Shown here piece after piece: positions 44,810 to 54,140 of a stretch of DNA of 64,000 nt (the stretch's first letter is position 1; each line of letters begins with the position of its first letter). A program made the translations under genes and the position numbers. The DNA is from Phyllobacterium zundukense (lineage in GTDB: Bacteria > Pseudomonadota > Alphaproteobacteria > Rhizobiales > Rhizobiaceae), in assembly GCF_025452195.1 (NCBI RefSeq), contig NZ_CP104972.1:496001-560000 (forward strand), read 5' to 3'. The notes beneath the pieces were generated by a model that searched no databases, was not told the origin of the DNA, and saw nothing but the letters and a program-made list of their open reading frames with translations.

Positions 44810-45031
44810 ATGGCCAAGAAAGCTCCGGTTATTTACCGCGCGCTCTGGAAAGAGCCACTGCTGCATTTCGCTCTCATTGGCTCGGTAGTATTTGGCGGCT
44901 ACCATTGGCTCCACGGCTTTCCGAAGAACGACGATCAAGTCGAACCGATACACGTCGGCGAAGGCGACCTGAAGGGCAATCTAACCAAATCCATATTATT
45001 CCGTCTTTTCAATGAATTAGGTAGCATCTAG
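44810..45031 (+). pseudogene. PpiC-type peptidyl-prolyl isomerase, N-terminal remnant
   Basis: The ATG at 44810 follows AGGGGGATGTCAAT. The first 45 codons (ALWKEPLLHFALIGSVVFGG, then PIHVGEGDLKG) match the membrane-anchored N-terminus of parvulin-like isomerases with the hallmark EPLLHFALIG. The frame then changes to unrelated sequence and stops at 45031; the parvulin domain is absent. Confidence 0.55.
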
Positions 45032-45280
45032 TGGTCTTTGCTACCTAATTTCCGCAAAAGTGGCATCAACGTTCGTTTAAAGATGCTGAAAATGCGTATT
45101 CGGATTGAACCTGAGGGTCAACAACTCCTCTGTAATCGCGCCATAGACCCAAGTGATACTGCCGCAGCGATGTTCCCTGTCGGCTCGGCGTCTGTTTGCA
45201 TGGCACCGCGCGTCAGCGTCCTGCTTCCCTCACCACTCGCCTTCCCTTACAATCCCTTCCCGACACAGGGGAGTTCTGCC

Positions 45281-45472
45281 ATGAGCGAAGACGCCTTCAA
45301 CATTTCTATCCGCAAGTTCCTGAAGGAAGTCGGCGTCACCTCACAGCGCAAGATCGAGGAGGCGGTGCGCGAAAGGCAGATCAGCGGCAAGAAGCTGAAG
45401 GTCCGCATGACGCTGACGGCGGAAGGCACGGGCCTCACCCACGTGGTGGAGGGCGAGATCGAACTTCCGTAG
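45281..45472 (+). CDS. DUF6494 family protein
   Basis: A 63-residue protein from the ATG at 45281 after GGGGAGTTCTGCC. NISIRKFLKEVGVTSQRKIE, then KLKVRMTLTAEGTGLTHVVE and GEIEL match the whole length of this small alphaproteobacterial family. Function unknown. It is apparently intact and stands about 150 bases before a DHFR-like gene. Confidence 0.82.
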   Translation: MSEDAFNISIRKFLKEVGVTSQRKIEEAVRERQISGKKLKVRMTLTAEGTGLTHVVEGEIELP

Positions 45473-45629
45473 GCTTGGCGAAGCAATCAAGCGCGTCGAC
45501 GCGGACGAAGCAAAGAGGCGGCGTTTACCGCTGGTGCAGTTTGGAGCTTTCTGAGCTAGACGATCCGGGTACCGCGGGTAACCAGAACGTTCCAACATAT
45601 CCATCAGACCAGCTATGGATGGAGTTGTC

Positions 45630-46061
45630 ATGAAGAAGGCTGTCGTCAGGGTTGTCTGTGCCATCGGCCAAGCGGGGCAGCTCGGCCTCAAAGGCGGCCT
45701 TCCATGGGAAAGCGACCGGTCGCCGGAGTTCGTCGCTGACGTTGCACGGTTCTTCGACCTCACGAGAGGACACGTCTTGCTCGCCGGCCCCAAGACGATC
45801 GCGAGCGTTCCGGATTTTGCTCGGGCGGATCGGGAACTTGTCGTCGTTCGCTCCAGCATGGATCCCGAGGACACACTCAGGCGCTTTGCCGGCCGTGTCG
45901 TCTTCATCGGCGGCGGCCCACCGGTCTGGGACGCCTACGCACGCTTCGTCAGCCACTGGGATGTCACGCGGCTGCCCTATGACGGGCCGGCGGACCGCTG
46001 GTTCGATGCAAGATGGCTTACGGGAGGTGGCGAAGTTACCAGAAATCACCGCGACCAATGA
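45630..46061 (+). CDS. Dihydrofolate-reductase-like protein
   Basis: 143 residues from the ATG at 45630. DHFR landmarks: AIGQAGQLGLKGGLPWESDR (active-site LPW loop), HVLLAGPKTIASVPDF (NADPH-binding G-x-K-T) and VVFIGGGPPVWDAYA (GG motif, nucleotide site), then LPYDGPADRWF near the end. It is shorter and more divergent than housekeeping FolA (about 160 residues), so it may be a secondary or trimethoprim-insensitive-type reductase; activity is inferred only. An in-frame ATG at 45615 is less likely. Confidence 0.75.
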   Translation: MKKAVVRVVCAIGQAGQLGLKGGLPWESDRSPEFVADVARFFDLTRGHVLLAGPKTIASVPDFARADRELVVVRSSMDPEDTLRRFAGRVVFIGGGPPVWDAYARFVSHWDVTRLPYDGPADRWFDARWLTGGGEVTRNHRDQ

Positions 46062-46090
46062 AGACCCGGCTCGTATCGATTCTGCGCTTT

Positions 46091-46135
46091 TTTATCGACA
46101 TGAAACGCCGCGTCACAACCGGCAAGCTGCTGTAA
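46091..46135 (+). pseudogene. Quinone oxidoreductase C-terminal tail fragment
   Basis: Fifteen codons (FIDMKRRVTTGKLL then TAA) match the end of zinc-type quinone oxidoreductases, which read HxDMESRxTTGKLLL. A longer remnant with the same ending lies at 56940-57195. Too short for certainty. Confidence 0.35.
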
Positions 46136-46151
46136 GCGACTTCCTCATTTC

Positions 46152-47384
46152 CTAAGCTTCAATATTTTCTGTTTGGTCAGCGGGAATTCCAAACACACCG
46201 ATTGGTCTTTCAAGGCCTTTAAGCGTATAGGACCCCAAGCTCTTCACTTGGGTTTCAACCCCGGCCAACTTCACGAAAGCCTCTGAGAGGAGAACGGAAT
46301 GTCCGATCTGCTTGGTAAGACTTTCGAGGCGTGACGCAATGTTAACGGCTGGCCCAATGACGGTGAAGTCAAGCCGCGATCGCGAGCCGATATTGCCGTA
46401 CATTACATCTCCTGCGTGGACACCGATGCCGTATGCTAGCGGTTCGCGCCCCGCTGCAGTATGCTCTTTATTCAATGCGGTGACCGCTGTTTGCGCTTCG
46501 CTGATCGCCTTGAGAAGATCGGCGCATGCTGTGGAATTGCTAAGCGGGAAAATCGCCAGAAGTCCGTCGCCCATGAATTTGAGAATTTCCCCGCCATGCT
46601 TCTCAATGGGCTCGGACATCGCGTCGAAATAGCCATTTAGAAGCTCGATCACGTCGTCGCGTGGCCAGGCGTCCGATATGGCAGTGAAATTGCGTAGATC
46701 GCAGATCAAGATCGCTGCTCCCACGGTCGATCCGCTGCCACGGCTGGTAGCGCCAGCGAGTATCTGTTCGCTCGCGTGTGGTCCGACATAGGTTTCTAAC
46801 AACGTGCGCGCCAAGCGGTTCTTGAGTCTGATCTCACTGACGAGAGCCAGCGCGGGCAGAACGTCAGCAAACAAGACCAAGTGTTCCTGACTGAATCCTT
46901 GCGGCTTGTCACTGACGAAGCTGACCACGTGCCGCTTGCCCTGAGTATGGATCAGCGGCCACGCAACATAATCCGTAAGGCCCTCGTTACCCAGCTGCCT
47001 CCAGAGTGGATAGCGCGATGCGGCCTGGCTCCCGTCATCGATACGTTGCCGCAACTCGCTTGCCCCCCTTCTGATCTCATATACCGGACTTTCAAGATAT
47101 TCTGCAGTCTCTTCAACACCGTGTTCAAATGTGTCGATCTTCGCCTCCGTGATCCCCTTATGCCACAAGATTCGGGCACCGAACCATTGGGGATGCTGGA
47201 TAGCAAAGTGGAGCGTTGCCCGGCCAATGGGAACGCCGGCATCTAGTAGCCTCTCGCACATCTCTACAAAGATGTTGTCAATGAAACGTTCGTTCTGAGT
47301 TTCCATCACCAGCCAGTCGAGAACATTTCTCCTTTTCGCCGGCCAGGCGCCGCTGTCAGCCGCCGATGCCAAATTTATCTGCAT
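46152..47384 (-). CDS. Class III adenylate/guanylate cyclase
   Basis: 410 residues from the ATG at 47384, chosen for the upstream GGAG; other starts at 47390 and METQNERF are possible. The N-terminal half (to about 200) is a soluble sensor-like region found in rhizobial cyclases. The catalytic domain has both metal Asp (ICDLRNFTAI; LKFMGDGLLAIF), the adenine-selecting Lys/Asp pair (EILKFMGD; RLDFTVIG) and the transition-state Asn/Arg (GPAVNIASRLE). Adenylate specificity is therefore predicted. Single gene, no operon partner. Confidence 0.9.
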   Translation of the reverse strand: MQINLASAADSGAWPAKRRNVLDWLVMETQNERFIDNIFVEMCERLLDAGVPIGRATLHFAIQHPQWFGARILWHKGITEAKIDTFEHGVEETAEYLESPVYEIRRGASELRQRIDDGSQAASRYPLWRQLGNEGLTDYVAWPLIHTQGKRHVVSFVSDKPQGFSQEHLVLFADVLPALALVSEIRLKNRLARTLLETYVGPHASEQILAGATSRGSGSTVGAAILICDLRNFTAISDAWPRDDVIELLNGYFDAMSEPIEKHGGEILKFMGDGLLAIFPLSNSTACADLLKAISEAQTAVTALNKEHTAAGREPLAYGIGVHAGDVMYGNIGSRSRLDFTVIGPAVNIASRLESLTKQIGHSVLLSEAFVKLAGVETQVKSLGSYTLKGLERPIGVFGIPADQTENIEA

Positions 47385-47647
47385 GACCACGCTCCATTGA
47401 TCTGAGTCTGAAGAAAACTTGTGTGTTTAGCCCCATCAAAAGTTCGGACTACATGTGGCTCATCCAAGGATGAATTATAAGGTCCTGACGGCGACAATGC
47501 GCCGAAAATGACAAACCGCGTGATCGCGTCGCCGGAGTTGGCCACAGCACTGATACTTTTTGACAATTTACTTCCAAAGAAGCGCTGCTTCGCTTATGCG
47601 AATGCTGCCCGCTCGACTTATATGCTTCCCGTACTTCGTAGACGGGC

Positions 47648-48065
47648 TTATTTGAAAGCGGCACGAACCACAGCTCGAACATTTTCAGGAGTGTCTTCAA
47701 TAATGCTCGGACCAGTACAACCGTCCTGCAGTACCTGAATGGAGGGCACACCGTTGCTATCGATCACCGTTTCCAGCGCAAGCACGACCTCTGTCGGGCC
47801 CTTCCATTCTGCGGGCATGCCAAAAGTAGAATATGTCCATGGCACATCCCAAACTTTTAGAGACGGCCCTTTCAAGGTTTCTATGACTTCGAACTGAAAT
47901 TGGGCTGCCCGTTTCGATTCCAACTTTTGATATTGTAGAACCCGGCCTCGAAACCCACGTCCGCTTTTGAGAAAAAATCATAGCTGAAACGTTTGTTGCC
48001 GATACATGCCGACGATGAACCGAGGGCGAGGCCCGTGAACATGCTGTCAGGAGTATCACTACTAC
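47648..48065 (-). pseudogene. Secreted hypothetical protein, frameshifted
   Basis: The C-terminal frame (YQKLESKRAAQFQFEVIETL, then KGPSLKVWDVPW ... SIIEDTPENVRAVV) is joined by a one-base shift near 47945 to an upstream frame reading SSACIGNKRFSYDFFSKADV. Together these make one plausible exported protein with a Cys near the signal cleavage site. The family was not recognised. The signal sequence itself appears damaged. Confidence 0.45.
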
Positions 48066-48261
48066 GGATGTCTGGTGCCTTACCTTACTGATGGCCTTCT
48101 GCATTCAAATCCTGCTCGTTATGGTGGTGAATTTATTGAATCGCAATTGCTGCTTACGTGGTACGGCACGGCATGAAACATTATTACAAAAAAAGATTCG
48201 GCTGCTACACTTTGTCAACAGGCCCTAGTATGCAATCTGCCCGGTAACAGTTGCTGGAGGA

Positions 48262-48435
48262 TCATCTGTCGGAAATAAGGGCCTCTACGACCGAAGACCC
48301 CGACTTCACCCCGTCGGGTGTGTCAACCTGAACCGTCATTCTGAAAGGATACTGGGTAATATGGTCAGAGATCATCCCAATGCCGATCCACACTGCGAAC
48401 GTCAGCACGAAGAAGCCTAGAAATTTCAGAAACAT
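48262..48435 (-). pseudogene. Single-TM protein, truncated
   Basis: From the ATG at 48435, after GGAGGCAAG, the product is FLKFLGFFVLTFAVWIGIGM (one TM helix) then QYPFRMTVQVDTPDGVKSGS and a premature stop. The pattern TxxMTVQVxTPDGVKSGSSV is the start of a longer rhizobial envelope protein, so only the anchor and first strand remain. Family function unknown. Confidence 0.5.
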
Positions 48436-48783
48436 CTTGCCTCCAGCGACACCGGAAGGATGCCCGGTTTGAGACAACTTAAGGGGGACCAGCTAAGGTC
48501 AGGTATAGCATTTTGTTAAAATTCGACTGGCTGGCCCAGGCGAAATGCGTCGCGACGATCAGGATTCCCGGACGATCCTGGGACACCAAAGTTCTCGAGG
48601 TATCGGCTGTTAGGTCATCCCGAGCGAATCTGATCCACCTATGACGTTAAAACACCTGCTGGCAGCGTCTGCCAACGGCGTCGAGAAGGCACCCCGGCTC
48701 TCACCAAGCAACATCTATGAATGGTATCTACCTGAGCGACCAGGATAAGCTTTTTCGCCACACCTACAGCAGAACCCGCTATA
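48436..48783. other. Intergenic, nothing recognised
   Basis: About 350 bases between a truncated membrane-protein gene and a hypothetical gene. No coding frame with family resemblance and no clear terminator were seen. Confidence 0.35.
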
Positions 48784-49038
48784 TCAACGTTCATGTCGTT
48801 CAATATCTTTGGCCAACAATTCCAGCGCGATGGTAAGTCGGATATTGGACGATTTGCCTCGCAGCCCCTTCTTGTAGTCAAGTAAGCTTTCCGCATTCCA
48901 GATCGGATGTTGGCTTTCGTCAATGCGACTCAATTCCAACTTAAGAATTGTATGATCGTCTGTGATGATGTGAATTATATCTTCGCCTTGTTCAGGTATA
49001 CACTTAATGATGTAGGCAGACGTCAAAGCTGGCTTCAA
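48784..49038 (-). CDS. Hypothetical 84-residue protein
   Basis: Encodes AYIIKCIPEQGEDIIHIITD then HTILKLELSRIDESQHPIWN, a balanced small soluble protein in a locally AT-rich stretch, unlike the GC-rich neighbours. The only good start is a TTG at 49038, so the true start is unsure. No family recognised; possibly recently acquired. Confidence 0.4.
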   Translation of the reverse strand: MKPALTSAYIIKCIPEQGEDIIHIITDDHTILKLELSRIDESQHPIWNAESLLDYKKGLRGKSSNIRLTIALELLAKDIERHER

Positions 49039-49238
49039 ATGAAAAATCGCATCACGGATTCGTTTGTTCTTGTCCGAAAAAGATATTGATGCGACTCGAC
49101 CAGTTGTTTTCTAATATCGCTTTCGATCTTACTTCCTATCAATTTAATTTTATAACACTTGGCGTTGCCGTAATTAAGTTCCCAGCCGCATCACTCATGA
49201 CGGTCATTATAGATGTGGGTCTTGAGCTATTGAACTTA

Positions 49239-49450
49239 TCAACCCCAATAGCATAGCGCAGTTGCCTCGCCGGTTGCATAATCGAACTTGTTGCGCCCCG
49301 CCGTCAGGCGCAGATCCTTGCCGTAGACTGGACCGTCGACCCGAACACTGCGCGATACCACGTCGAAAAGGTCGACACCTCCCTGCCCTGATGCGAAGTT
49401 GGCAGCGAGGACAGCTTATAGGTACTGTTGGGATTGATACGAGCGTGGCC
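49239..49450 (-). pseudogene. Filamentous-hemagglutinin-like (TpsA) remnant
   Basis: On the minus strand, DVVSRSVRVDGPVYGKDLRL then TAGRNKFDYATGEATAL is readable. This matches the conserved part of the TPS/haemagglutination domain of two-partner secretion exoproteins (typical form AxxIxGPVYAxDLRVxTGRNxVDYA). A frameshift precedes it (INPNSTYKLSSLPTS in another frame). No TpsB partner is visible. Confidence 0.5.
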
Positions 49451-49464
49451 TCAAGAGGTTGGCG

Positions 49465-50058
49465 ATGAAACCGGAGAAACCCTCGATCTACATAACTGGA
49501 GCATCGTGTTCAGGAGTGACAACGCTAGGCAGTGGCCTTGCCGCAGCGTTGGGAGTCCGCCATGTGGATTGTGATGACTTCTATTGGTACCCGACCAATC
49601 CCCCGTTCTCGACTAAGCGTCCCCCTGCCGATCGCGTCCGCCTGATCGAAGAAGCGCTAGGCGAGGATGGCTGGGTGTTGTCCGGATCATTCGACGGATG
49701 GGGAGATACTTTAATCGAGAACGTCAATCTGATTGTATTTGTGTACACTCCGACGCCAATTCGGATGGAACGGCTATTGGGGCGGGAACATGAACGATAC
49801 GGAAACCGAATATTACAATCGGGCGATATGTACGAAATCCATACAGCGTTTGCCGCTTGGGCTGCTCAATATGACAAACCGGATTTTCCGGGACGGAATT
49901 TAGCGCGGCACGAGGCGTGGTTGGAGACACAAATTGCACCTGTACTACATCTTGATGGAACCAAAGCGCCTTGGATTCTCGTCTCCCAAGTTCTCGCCGA
50001 TCTGCCAGATCCAATTAAGACGCTGGGAGGAAGTCCACTAGCTTCGCCGAGGGGATAA
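49465..50058 (+). CDS. P-loop kinase-like protein (adenylate/shikimate-kinase-like)
   Basis: 197 residues from the ATG at 49465 after AGAGGTTGGCG. N-terminal P-loop GASCSGVTTLGSGLAAALG (a GxxxxGxTT variant of Walker A), then HVDCDDFYWYPTNPPFSTKR, the substrate Asp pair of small-molecule or nucleoside kinases. The lid-like segment RLLGREHERYGNRI follows. It resembles predicted P-loop NTPases annotated as adenylate kinase-like; the substrate is unknown. Lys of the canonical GKT is replaced by Val, which may lower nucleotide binding. Confidence 0.75.
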   Translation: MKPEKPSIYITGASCSGVTTLGSGLAAALGVRHVDCDDFYWYPTNPPFSTKRPPADRVRLIEEALGEDGWVLSGSFDGWGDTLIENVNLIVFVYTPTPIRMERLLGREHERYGNRILQSGDMYEIHTAFAAWAAQYDKPDFPGRNLARHEAWLETQIAPVLHLDGTKAPWILVSQVLADLPDPIKTLGGSPLASPRG

Positions 50059-50259
50059 CATCCATCATGTCCTTCATCGCACTTCGCACGGCGATCTTCG
50101 CGCCCTCGATTCTATCGTCGTCGGTTGAACCCCTATTTTAATGCGAGTTTTCCGTATTGGCCTTTGGTCCGCGCCGAGCATAATTCCCGCTTCACGGCAA
50201 CATGAACAAAATGCCACATTTTCCTGACAATATTCCTGCTGAAACAAGGTTGAGTGACG

Positions 50260-50427
50260 ATGAAGCGCAAGTCAAAATCCCCGGAGAGCCCCTTAGACAA
50301 ACACACTGTGGAAGAGCTGGAATTTCAGGAGCGTCTGATTATCAAGTACATGAAGGAGGGCATGACGCGCGAGGAAGCGGCAATGCAAGCGCTCGCCGAT
50401 TTGCGGGAGAAAATGGATCGGCGCTGA
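50260..50427 (+). CDS. Small charged protein, 55 residues
   Basis: From the ATG at 50260 (AAGG lies 13 bases upstream): KRKSKSPESPLDKHTVEELE then FQERLIIKYMKEGMTREEAA MQALADLREKMDRR. Two predicted helices, highly charged. The clean frame, codon bias and coherent C-terminus favour a real gene over the longer overlapping frame. No family recognised. Confidence 0.5.
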   Translation: MKRKSKSPESPLDKHTVEELEFQERLIIKYMKEGMTREEAAMQALADLREKMDRR

Positions 50428-50540
50428 AATGGTATATCCGGCATCGACGGGTCTGGTTAAACCAGCGTATATTGTGACCGATTTGCTGAACCTATGCTAG
50501 GATAGCTTCCAACAATGAGCTTCCTATTTAGGAGCAGCCG

Positions 50541-50822
50541 ATGGGAAAATCAGGAACAATCTTATTGACGTTGGCTTTAGCCGCTATGTTGGCGTCCGGC
50601 TCGGCCAGCATATCGATGGCGCACGGTAAAAGTCATGGCGCTCATAGCTACCAAGGGTATCGCATTAGCGGACTTTGGCGTGCGAATGGTTATTGGTATC
50701 CACAATTTAAAGACTGCTATTTCCCGTACCGTTACGATTTGCCCGTCTATTGCGACGAATCCACCCAACGCTTTTCGAAGCGGAACGAGTGGCGACGGGC
50801 TCCAAAGTTTATCAGAAAATAA
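50541..50822 (+). CDS. Small exported protein, 93 residues
   Basis: Signal peptide TILLTLALAAMLASGSASIS, then a His/Gly/Tyr/Trp-rich mature part (HGKSHGAHSYQGYRISGLWR, YWYPQFKDCYFPYRYD). Two cysteines (KDCYF, VYCDE) could form a disulfide. The start follows TAGGAGCAGCCG. Function unknown; typical of small envelope-stress secreted proteins. A damaged gene follows in the same orientation. Confidence 0.7.
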   Translation: MGKSGTILLTLALAAMLASGSASISMAHGKSHGAHSYQGYRISGLWRANGYWYPQFKDCYFPYRYDLPVYCDESTQRFSKRNEWRRAPKFIRK

Positions 50823-50949
50823 GGTAGAGCGACTGGCTCTGCAGTTCACCAGCAAGTGTCACAATGCGGTCATACGGCAGAAGACCCGTGGTTTCGGTAT
50901 CCGCTACAATCACCCGCTTTTTGCGCGTGTGGACGCTGGATCCATCCAT

Positions 50950-51527
50950 AAGATCCTGTCATGGATCGCTGTTGGACAAAGCCGCCAATCGACGCTTTGA
51001 AGGCTACCACAAACGACTTTCTGCCGCTTGGAAGAACCGTCTATGGTGGCAGAATTTTGAACGAACGCTTAATGCCGGTCATCTGCGCGCATTTCTGAAA
51101 CGCCTGCCGGATTTCGACGACATGGAGGCGGAAGAGAAGGCGCTTGCATACGTTTATCACTATCCGGATGTCCACCGCGCCTTGGCATTCCTGTTGTCGT
51201 GGCCAGCGCTGGATCAGGCGGCGAGGCTTGCGATTTCGAGGGCAGCAGAACTTGATGGCGACCGTTATGAATTCCTGACATCCGCAGCCGAGGCGCTGCG
51301 GGATAAACACGCCTGGCATCAGTCATCACGCTGCGCGCAATGATCGACTTCGCGCTCGACCGCGCAGGGACCGCCCGATACAAGCACGCTGCCCGTCATT
51401 TAGCTGAAGCCAAGCGGCTTTCAGCGGGGATCAGGGATCGCAGCCCAATTATTCTCATGAAGACTACGTCGCGGACCTTGGATCCAAGCACGGGAGCAGG
51501 ACGAGGTTTTGGAAGCTTGCCGTTTGA
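50950..51527 (+). pseudogene. DUF6880 family protein, 3' remnant with frameshifts
   Basis: Readable pieces: ALAYVYHYPDVHRALAFLLS and DQAARLAISRAAELDGDRYE, then in the next frame AMIDFALDRAGTARYKHAAR and, after another shift near 51455, NYSHEDYVADLGSKHGSRTR FWKLAV with a stop at 51527. The order and the ending ARYKHAARHLAE / HxxYVAxLxxKHGxxxxFW match the C-terminus of DUF6880 proteins. At least two shifts occur and the N-terminus is missing. Confidence 0.65.
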
Positions 51528-51619
51528 ACCGACGTTTCGTGAACATAACCCGTCGTCTCCAAAAGATAAAAGACCCCTCGCGCTAATGATGACCCTGTGG
51601 AAGAGAGTCCGCCGCTTAG

Positions 51620-52573
51620 CTAGTTGTGGAACCTCAACAGGTTGTCCCGATCCAGGCCGAGACGGCTGATAGGTGGTTTTGATCCTAAACTGCCGTGCGG
51701 CCTGTGCCAATTGTAGCGATGAAGCCAGTGCGGCAGCTCCTCCGTGCGTTCTTGAGAGTTGTTGTAAGCACGAGCGTAAGCCCATTCGCGTAGGCTCGTC
51801 TGAATGAAGCGTTCGGCCTTACCATTGGTCTTAGGCGTGTATGGTCTTGTGAAGACTTGACGCAAGCCCAGACGTTTGCAGGCTGTGCGGAAAGCCTTTG
51901 ACCGGTAGCATGACCCGTTGTCGGTCATCACGCGCTCGATACAGATACCCAGCTTCGCATAGTAGGCGACGGCAGCCTCCAGGAAGGCAACGGCGCTCTC
52001 TTTGCGCTCATCTGGCATGACCTGCACAAAAGCGACCCGCGAAGCGTCATCAATGCAGACGTGGACGAACTCCCAGCCGATGCCCAGATGGCGGTTGACA
52101 ACGCCCGTTTGCCGTCCGGTGATGCGGTGTCCCACCGAGCCAATACGGCCAAGCTTCTTAATGTCGAGATGAATGAGTTCGCCCGGATGTTCCCGTTCAT
52201 AGCGGCGCACGGGTTCGGGATCCAGGGCGCTCAGTTTGTTGAGGCCCAACCGGCGCAGAACACGGCTGACAGTTGCCGGCGAGACGCCGACCTCGGCAGC
52301 GATCTGCTTGCCTGTCCAACGCTGGCGGCGTAACCGCTCAATCGTCCCGACAATGGCTTCAGGGGTCGGCCGGCGCAAGCGATGTGGTCGCGACGAACGA
52401 TCCTCCAGTCCGCTCAAGCCCTCGCGGCGATACCGATCGACCCATTTGCGCACCGTCCGCGGGCACACGCCTGCGGCTTCGGCAACGGCCTGCGGCGTCT
52501 GCCCGCCCTCGACCTGGCTCACAATTCGCTCTCGACCATACCGCGTAAGACGGGCATTCTTGTGGATGTTCAT
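51620..52573 (-). CDS. IS481-family transposase
   Basis: A 317-residue DDE transposase. It opens with a two-part helix-turn-helix (GQTPQAVAEAAGVCPRTVRK, then SGLEDRSSRPHRLRRPTPEA). A second HTH follows (AAEVGVSPATVSRVLRRLGL). Catalytic Asp, Asp and Glu lie in LIHLDIKKLGRI, RVMTDNGSCYRS and TNGKAERFIQTSL. The ATG at 52573 follows GGAGGACCGG. No frameshift; the stop lies in the flanking CTAG, so length can depend on the insertion site. Confidence 0.92.
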   Translation of the reverse strand: MNIHKNARLTRYGRERIVSQVEGGQTPQAVAEAAGVCPRTVRKWVDRYRREGLSGLEDRSSRPHRLRRPTPEAIVGTIERLRRQRWTGKQIAAEVGVSPATVSRVLRRLGLNKLSALDPEPVRRYEREHPGELIHLDIKKLGRIGSVGHRITGRQTGVVNRHLGIGWEFVHVCIDDASRVAFVQVMPDERKESAVAFLEAAVAYYAKLGICIERVMTDNGSCYRSKAFRTACKRLGLRQVFTRPYTPKTNGKAERFIQTSLREWAYARAYNNSQERTEELPHWLHRYNWHRPHGSLGSKPPISRLGLDRDNLLRFHN

Positions 52574-52606
52574 CCGGTCCTCCAAGAGTCACTGAAGCTT
52601 CGACAA
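51624..52606 (-). mobile_element. IS481-family insertion sequence
   Basis: About 983 bp with imperfect terminal repeats, left TTGTGGAACCT and right (complement) TTGTCGAAGCT. The left end is flanked by CTAG, the preferred target of many IS481 elements, and the transposase stop codon is supplied by this CTAG. The right flank does not carry a clean CTAG. The transposase gene is intact. Confidence 0.75.
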
Positions 52607-52672
52607 CCTCAGTCTCCCCGGTTTGGACCGGATGGACAACCTATTGAAAGCTCACAGCTAGTCACCGAGCGA

Positions 52673-53065
52673 TCACGGATTCCATCCGCCGCTGCCGTAT
52701 TGACGGGTAATAATCTCGAGAAGATGACCGTTGGGGTCCTCGAAATAAACGCCGCGGCCGCCGTCGTGGCGATTGACCTCGCCCGGACGCGTCCGGCCAG
52801 GGTCAGCCCAGTACGTGAGACTCCCTTCGCGAATCCGACCGAAGATCTCGTCGAACTCGGCTTCGCTGACCAGGAACGCATAGTGCTGCGGCGTAATTTC
52901 GCCGTCGGTATCCATGTAGTCGAGGTTCGCACCGTTTTCGGTCGTGACCATCTGAAACGGCCCCCAGCGCCTCGGGGCTGGAAGGCCAAGCATTTTCGCC
53001 AAAAAATGTGCCGACGCCTCGCTGTTGCGGGCCAACAGTATTGTGTGGTTGAAATCGATAGCCAT
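52673..53065 (-). CDS. VOC-family metalloprotein (glyoxalase/dioxygenase fold)
   Basis: 130 residues from the ATG at 53065 after GGGAGTGATGGC. Starts with IDFNHTILLARNSEASAHFL and ends with GRGVYFEDPNGHLLEIITRQ; the two betaalphabetabetabeta modules give metal ligands His (FNHT), His (PQHYAF) and Glu (LLEII). Such proteins act as glyoxalases, ring-cleaving dioxygenases or resistance proteins; no substrate can be named. Separated from the IS481 end by about 65 bases. Confidence 0.88.
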   Translation of the reverse strand: MAIDFNHTILLARNSEASAHFLAKMLGLPAPRRWGPFQMVTTENGANLDYMDTDGEITPQHYAFLVSEAEFDEIFGRIREGSLTYWADPGRTRPGEVNRHDGGRGVYFEDPNGHLLEIITRQYGSGGWNP

Positions 53066-53471
53066 GCCATCACTCCCTGTGATCTCTCCTCGCACGTCGC
53101 TCAGAGTTGTTCCATGACCGAAGCGTTGCGGCACGAGACCATGATACCTCCAGAATATAGACGGAACATTACTTAATTTGCGGACCGAACGAAAGGACAC
53201 CGAGGGTTCTCAGACTTCCGCTTTCCACCGCATTGCTGCCGTTCGATCTTACGCGGGCGAACGCCGGCAACTACGTCGATGAGCCCGAAGTCGGTCCCTG
53301 ACAGGTTATGCATGGTGAAACGTTAACATCAGGCATGGTGCGGTCTTTTGCAAAGCGGGTCCGGGCGGTCGGCCCGCTGCACAGCCGATCCAGGTTCGAC
53401 AAAGCGCGACGGCCAGTCGACGGCGGACATACGAAGAGCGCCCGCAAGTGACCGAGCCATCAGCCGCAGCC
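53066..53471. other. Intergenic, nothing recognised
   Basis: About 400 bases upstream of the VOC gene. Short GC-rich frames exist on both strands but none is convincing. Confidence 0.4.
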
Positions 53472-54104
53472 TCACCGCGGCCGGCGCACCGCCCGCACCA
53501 CCCCGGCCGACGTGCTGCCGCAATAGAGGCGGTCGCCGCCATCGGATTCCAGCCCCGACACGCCCATGCCGGCCGGCATATCCAGCTTCTCGAGAACCTT
53601 GCCCGATTGCGGATCGACGCGGCGCAGATCGCTCTGCTCGCCTTCCCAGGTGGCGTGCCACAGCTCGCCGTCGACCCAGGTCACCCCGGTGACGAAACGG
53701 TTGGATTCGATGGTGCGCAGGATTGTTCCGGTCTCCGGGTTGATCTGGTGGATCTTGCGCTCGCGGTATTGCCCCACCCAGAGCGTCCCTTCGGCCCAGG
53801 TGAGCCCGGAATCGCCGCCGCCGCCGGGTGCCGGGATGGTTGCCAGAACCCGGCCGGTGTCGGGGTCGATCTTCTGGATGCGGCCGTGGGCAAGCTGGAA
53901 GAAATGCTGGCCGTCATAGGCGGTGCCGGCATGTGCCGCGACATCGATCGAGCGCTGCGCCTGCCCGTTTTCCGGATCGAAGGCGACTAGCTTCTCACCC
54001 GAGGCAAACCAGACATTGTTGCCATCAAAGCTCACCCCATGCACCCTCTCCACATCTGGAAAGGGTCCGTATTCGCCCAGGATTTCGGCTGTTGACTGTT
54101 TCAT
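53472..54104 (-). CDS. Beta-propeller protein (Vgb/glutaminyl-cyclotransferase-like)
   Basis: A 210-residue protein made of repeated propeller blades: HGVSFDGNNVWFASGEKLVAF, GTAYDGQHFFQLAHGRIQKI, SGLTWAEGTLWVGQYRERKI, TGVTWVDGELWHATWEGEQS, each followed by DPxTGxVL. No signal peptide. This resembles the Vgb/streptogramin-lyase and glutamine-cyclotransferase propellers, but the blade number (about five) is small and catalytic residues could not be confirmed. ATG after GAGGATAGAGAC. It lies 36 bases downstream of the TPR/winged-helix regulator on the same strand, hence probably one operon. Confidence 0.78.
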   Translation of the reverse strand: MKQSTAEILGEYGPFPDVERVHGVSFDGNNVWFASGEKLVAFDPENGQAQRSIDVAAHAGTAYDGQHFFQLAHGRIQKIDPDTGRVLATIPAPGGGGDSGLTWAEGTLWVGQYRERKIHQINPETGTILRTIESNRFVTGVTWVDGELWHATWEGEQSDLRRVDPQSGKVLEKLDMPAGMGVSGLESDGGDRLYCGSTSAGVVRAVRRPR

Positions 54105-54140
54105 GTCTCTATCCTCACTGAGATGGTCTGATGTCCGTTA

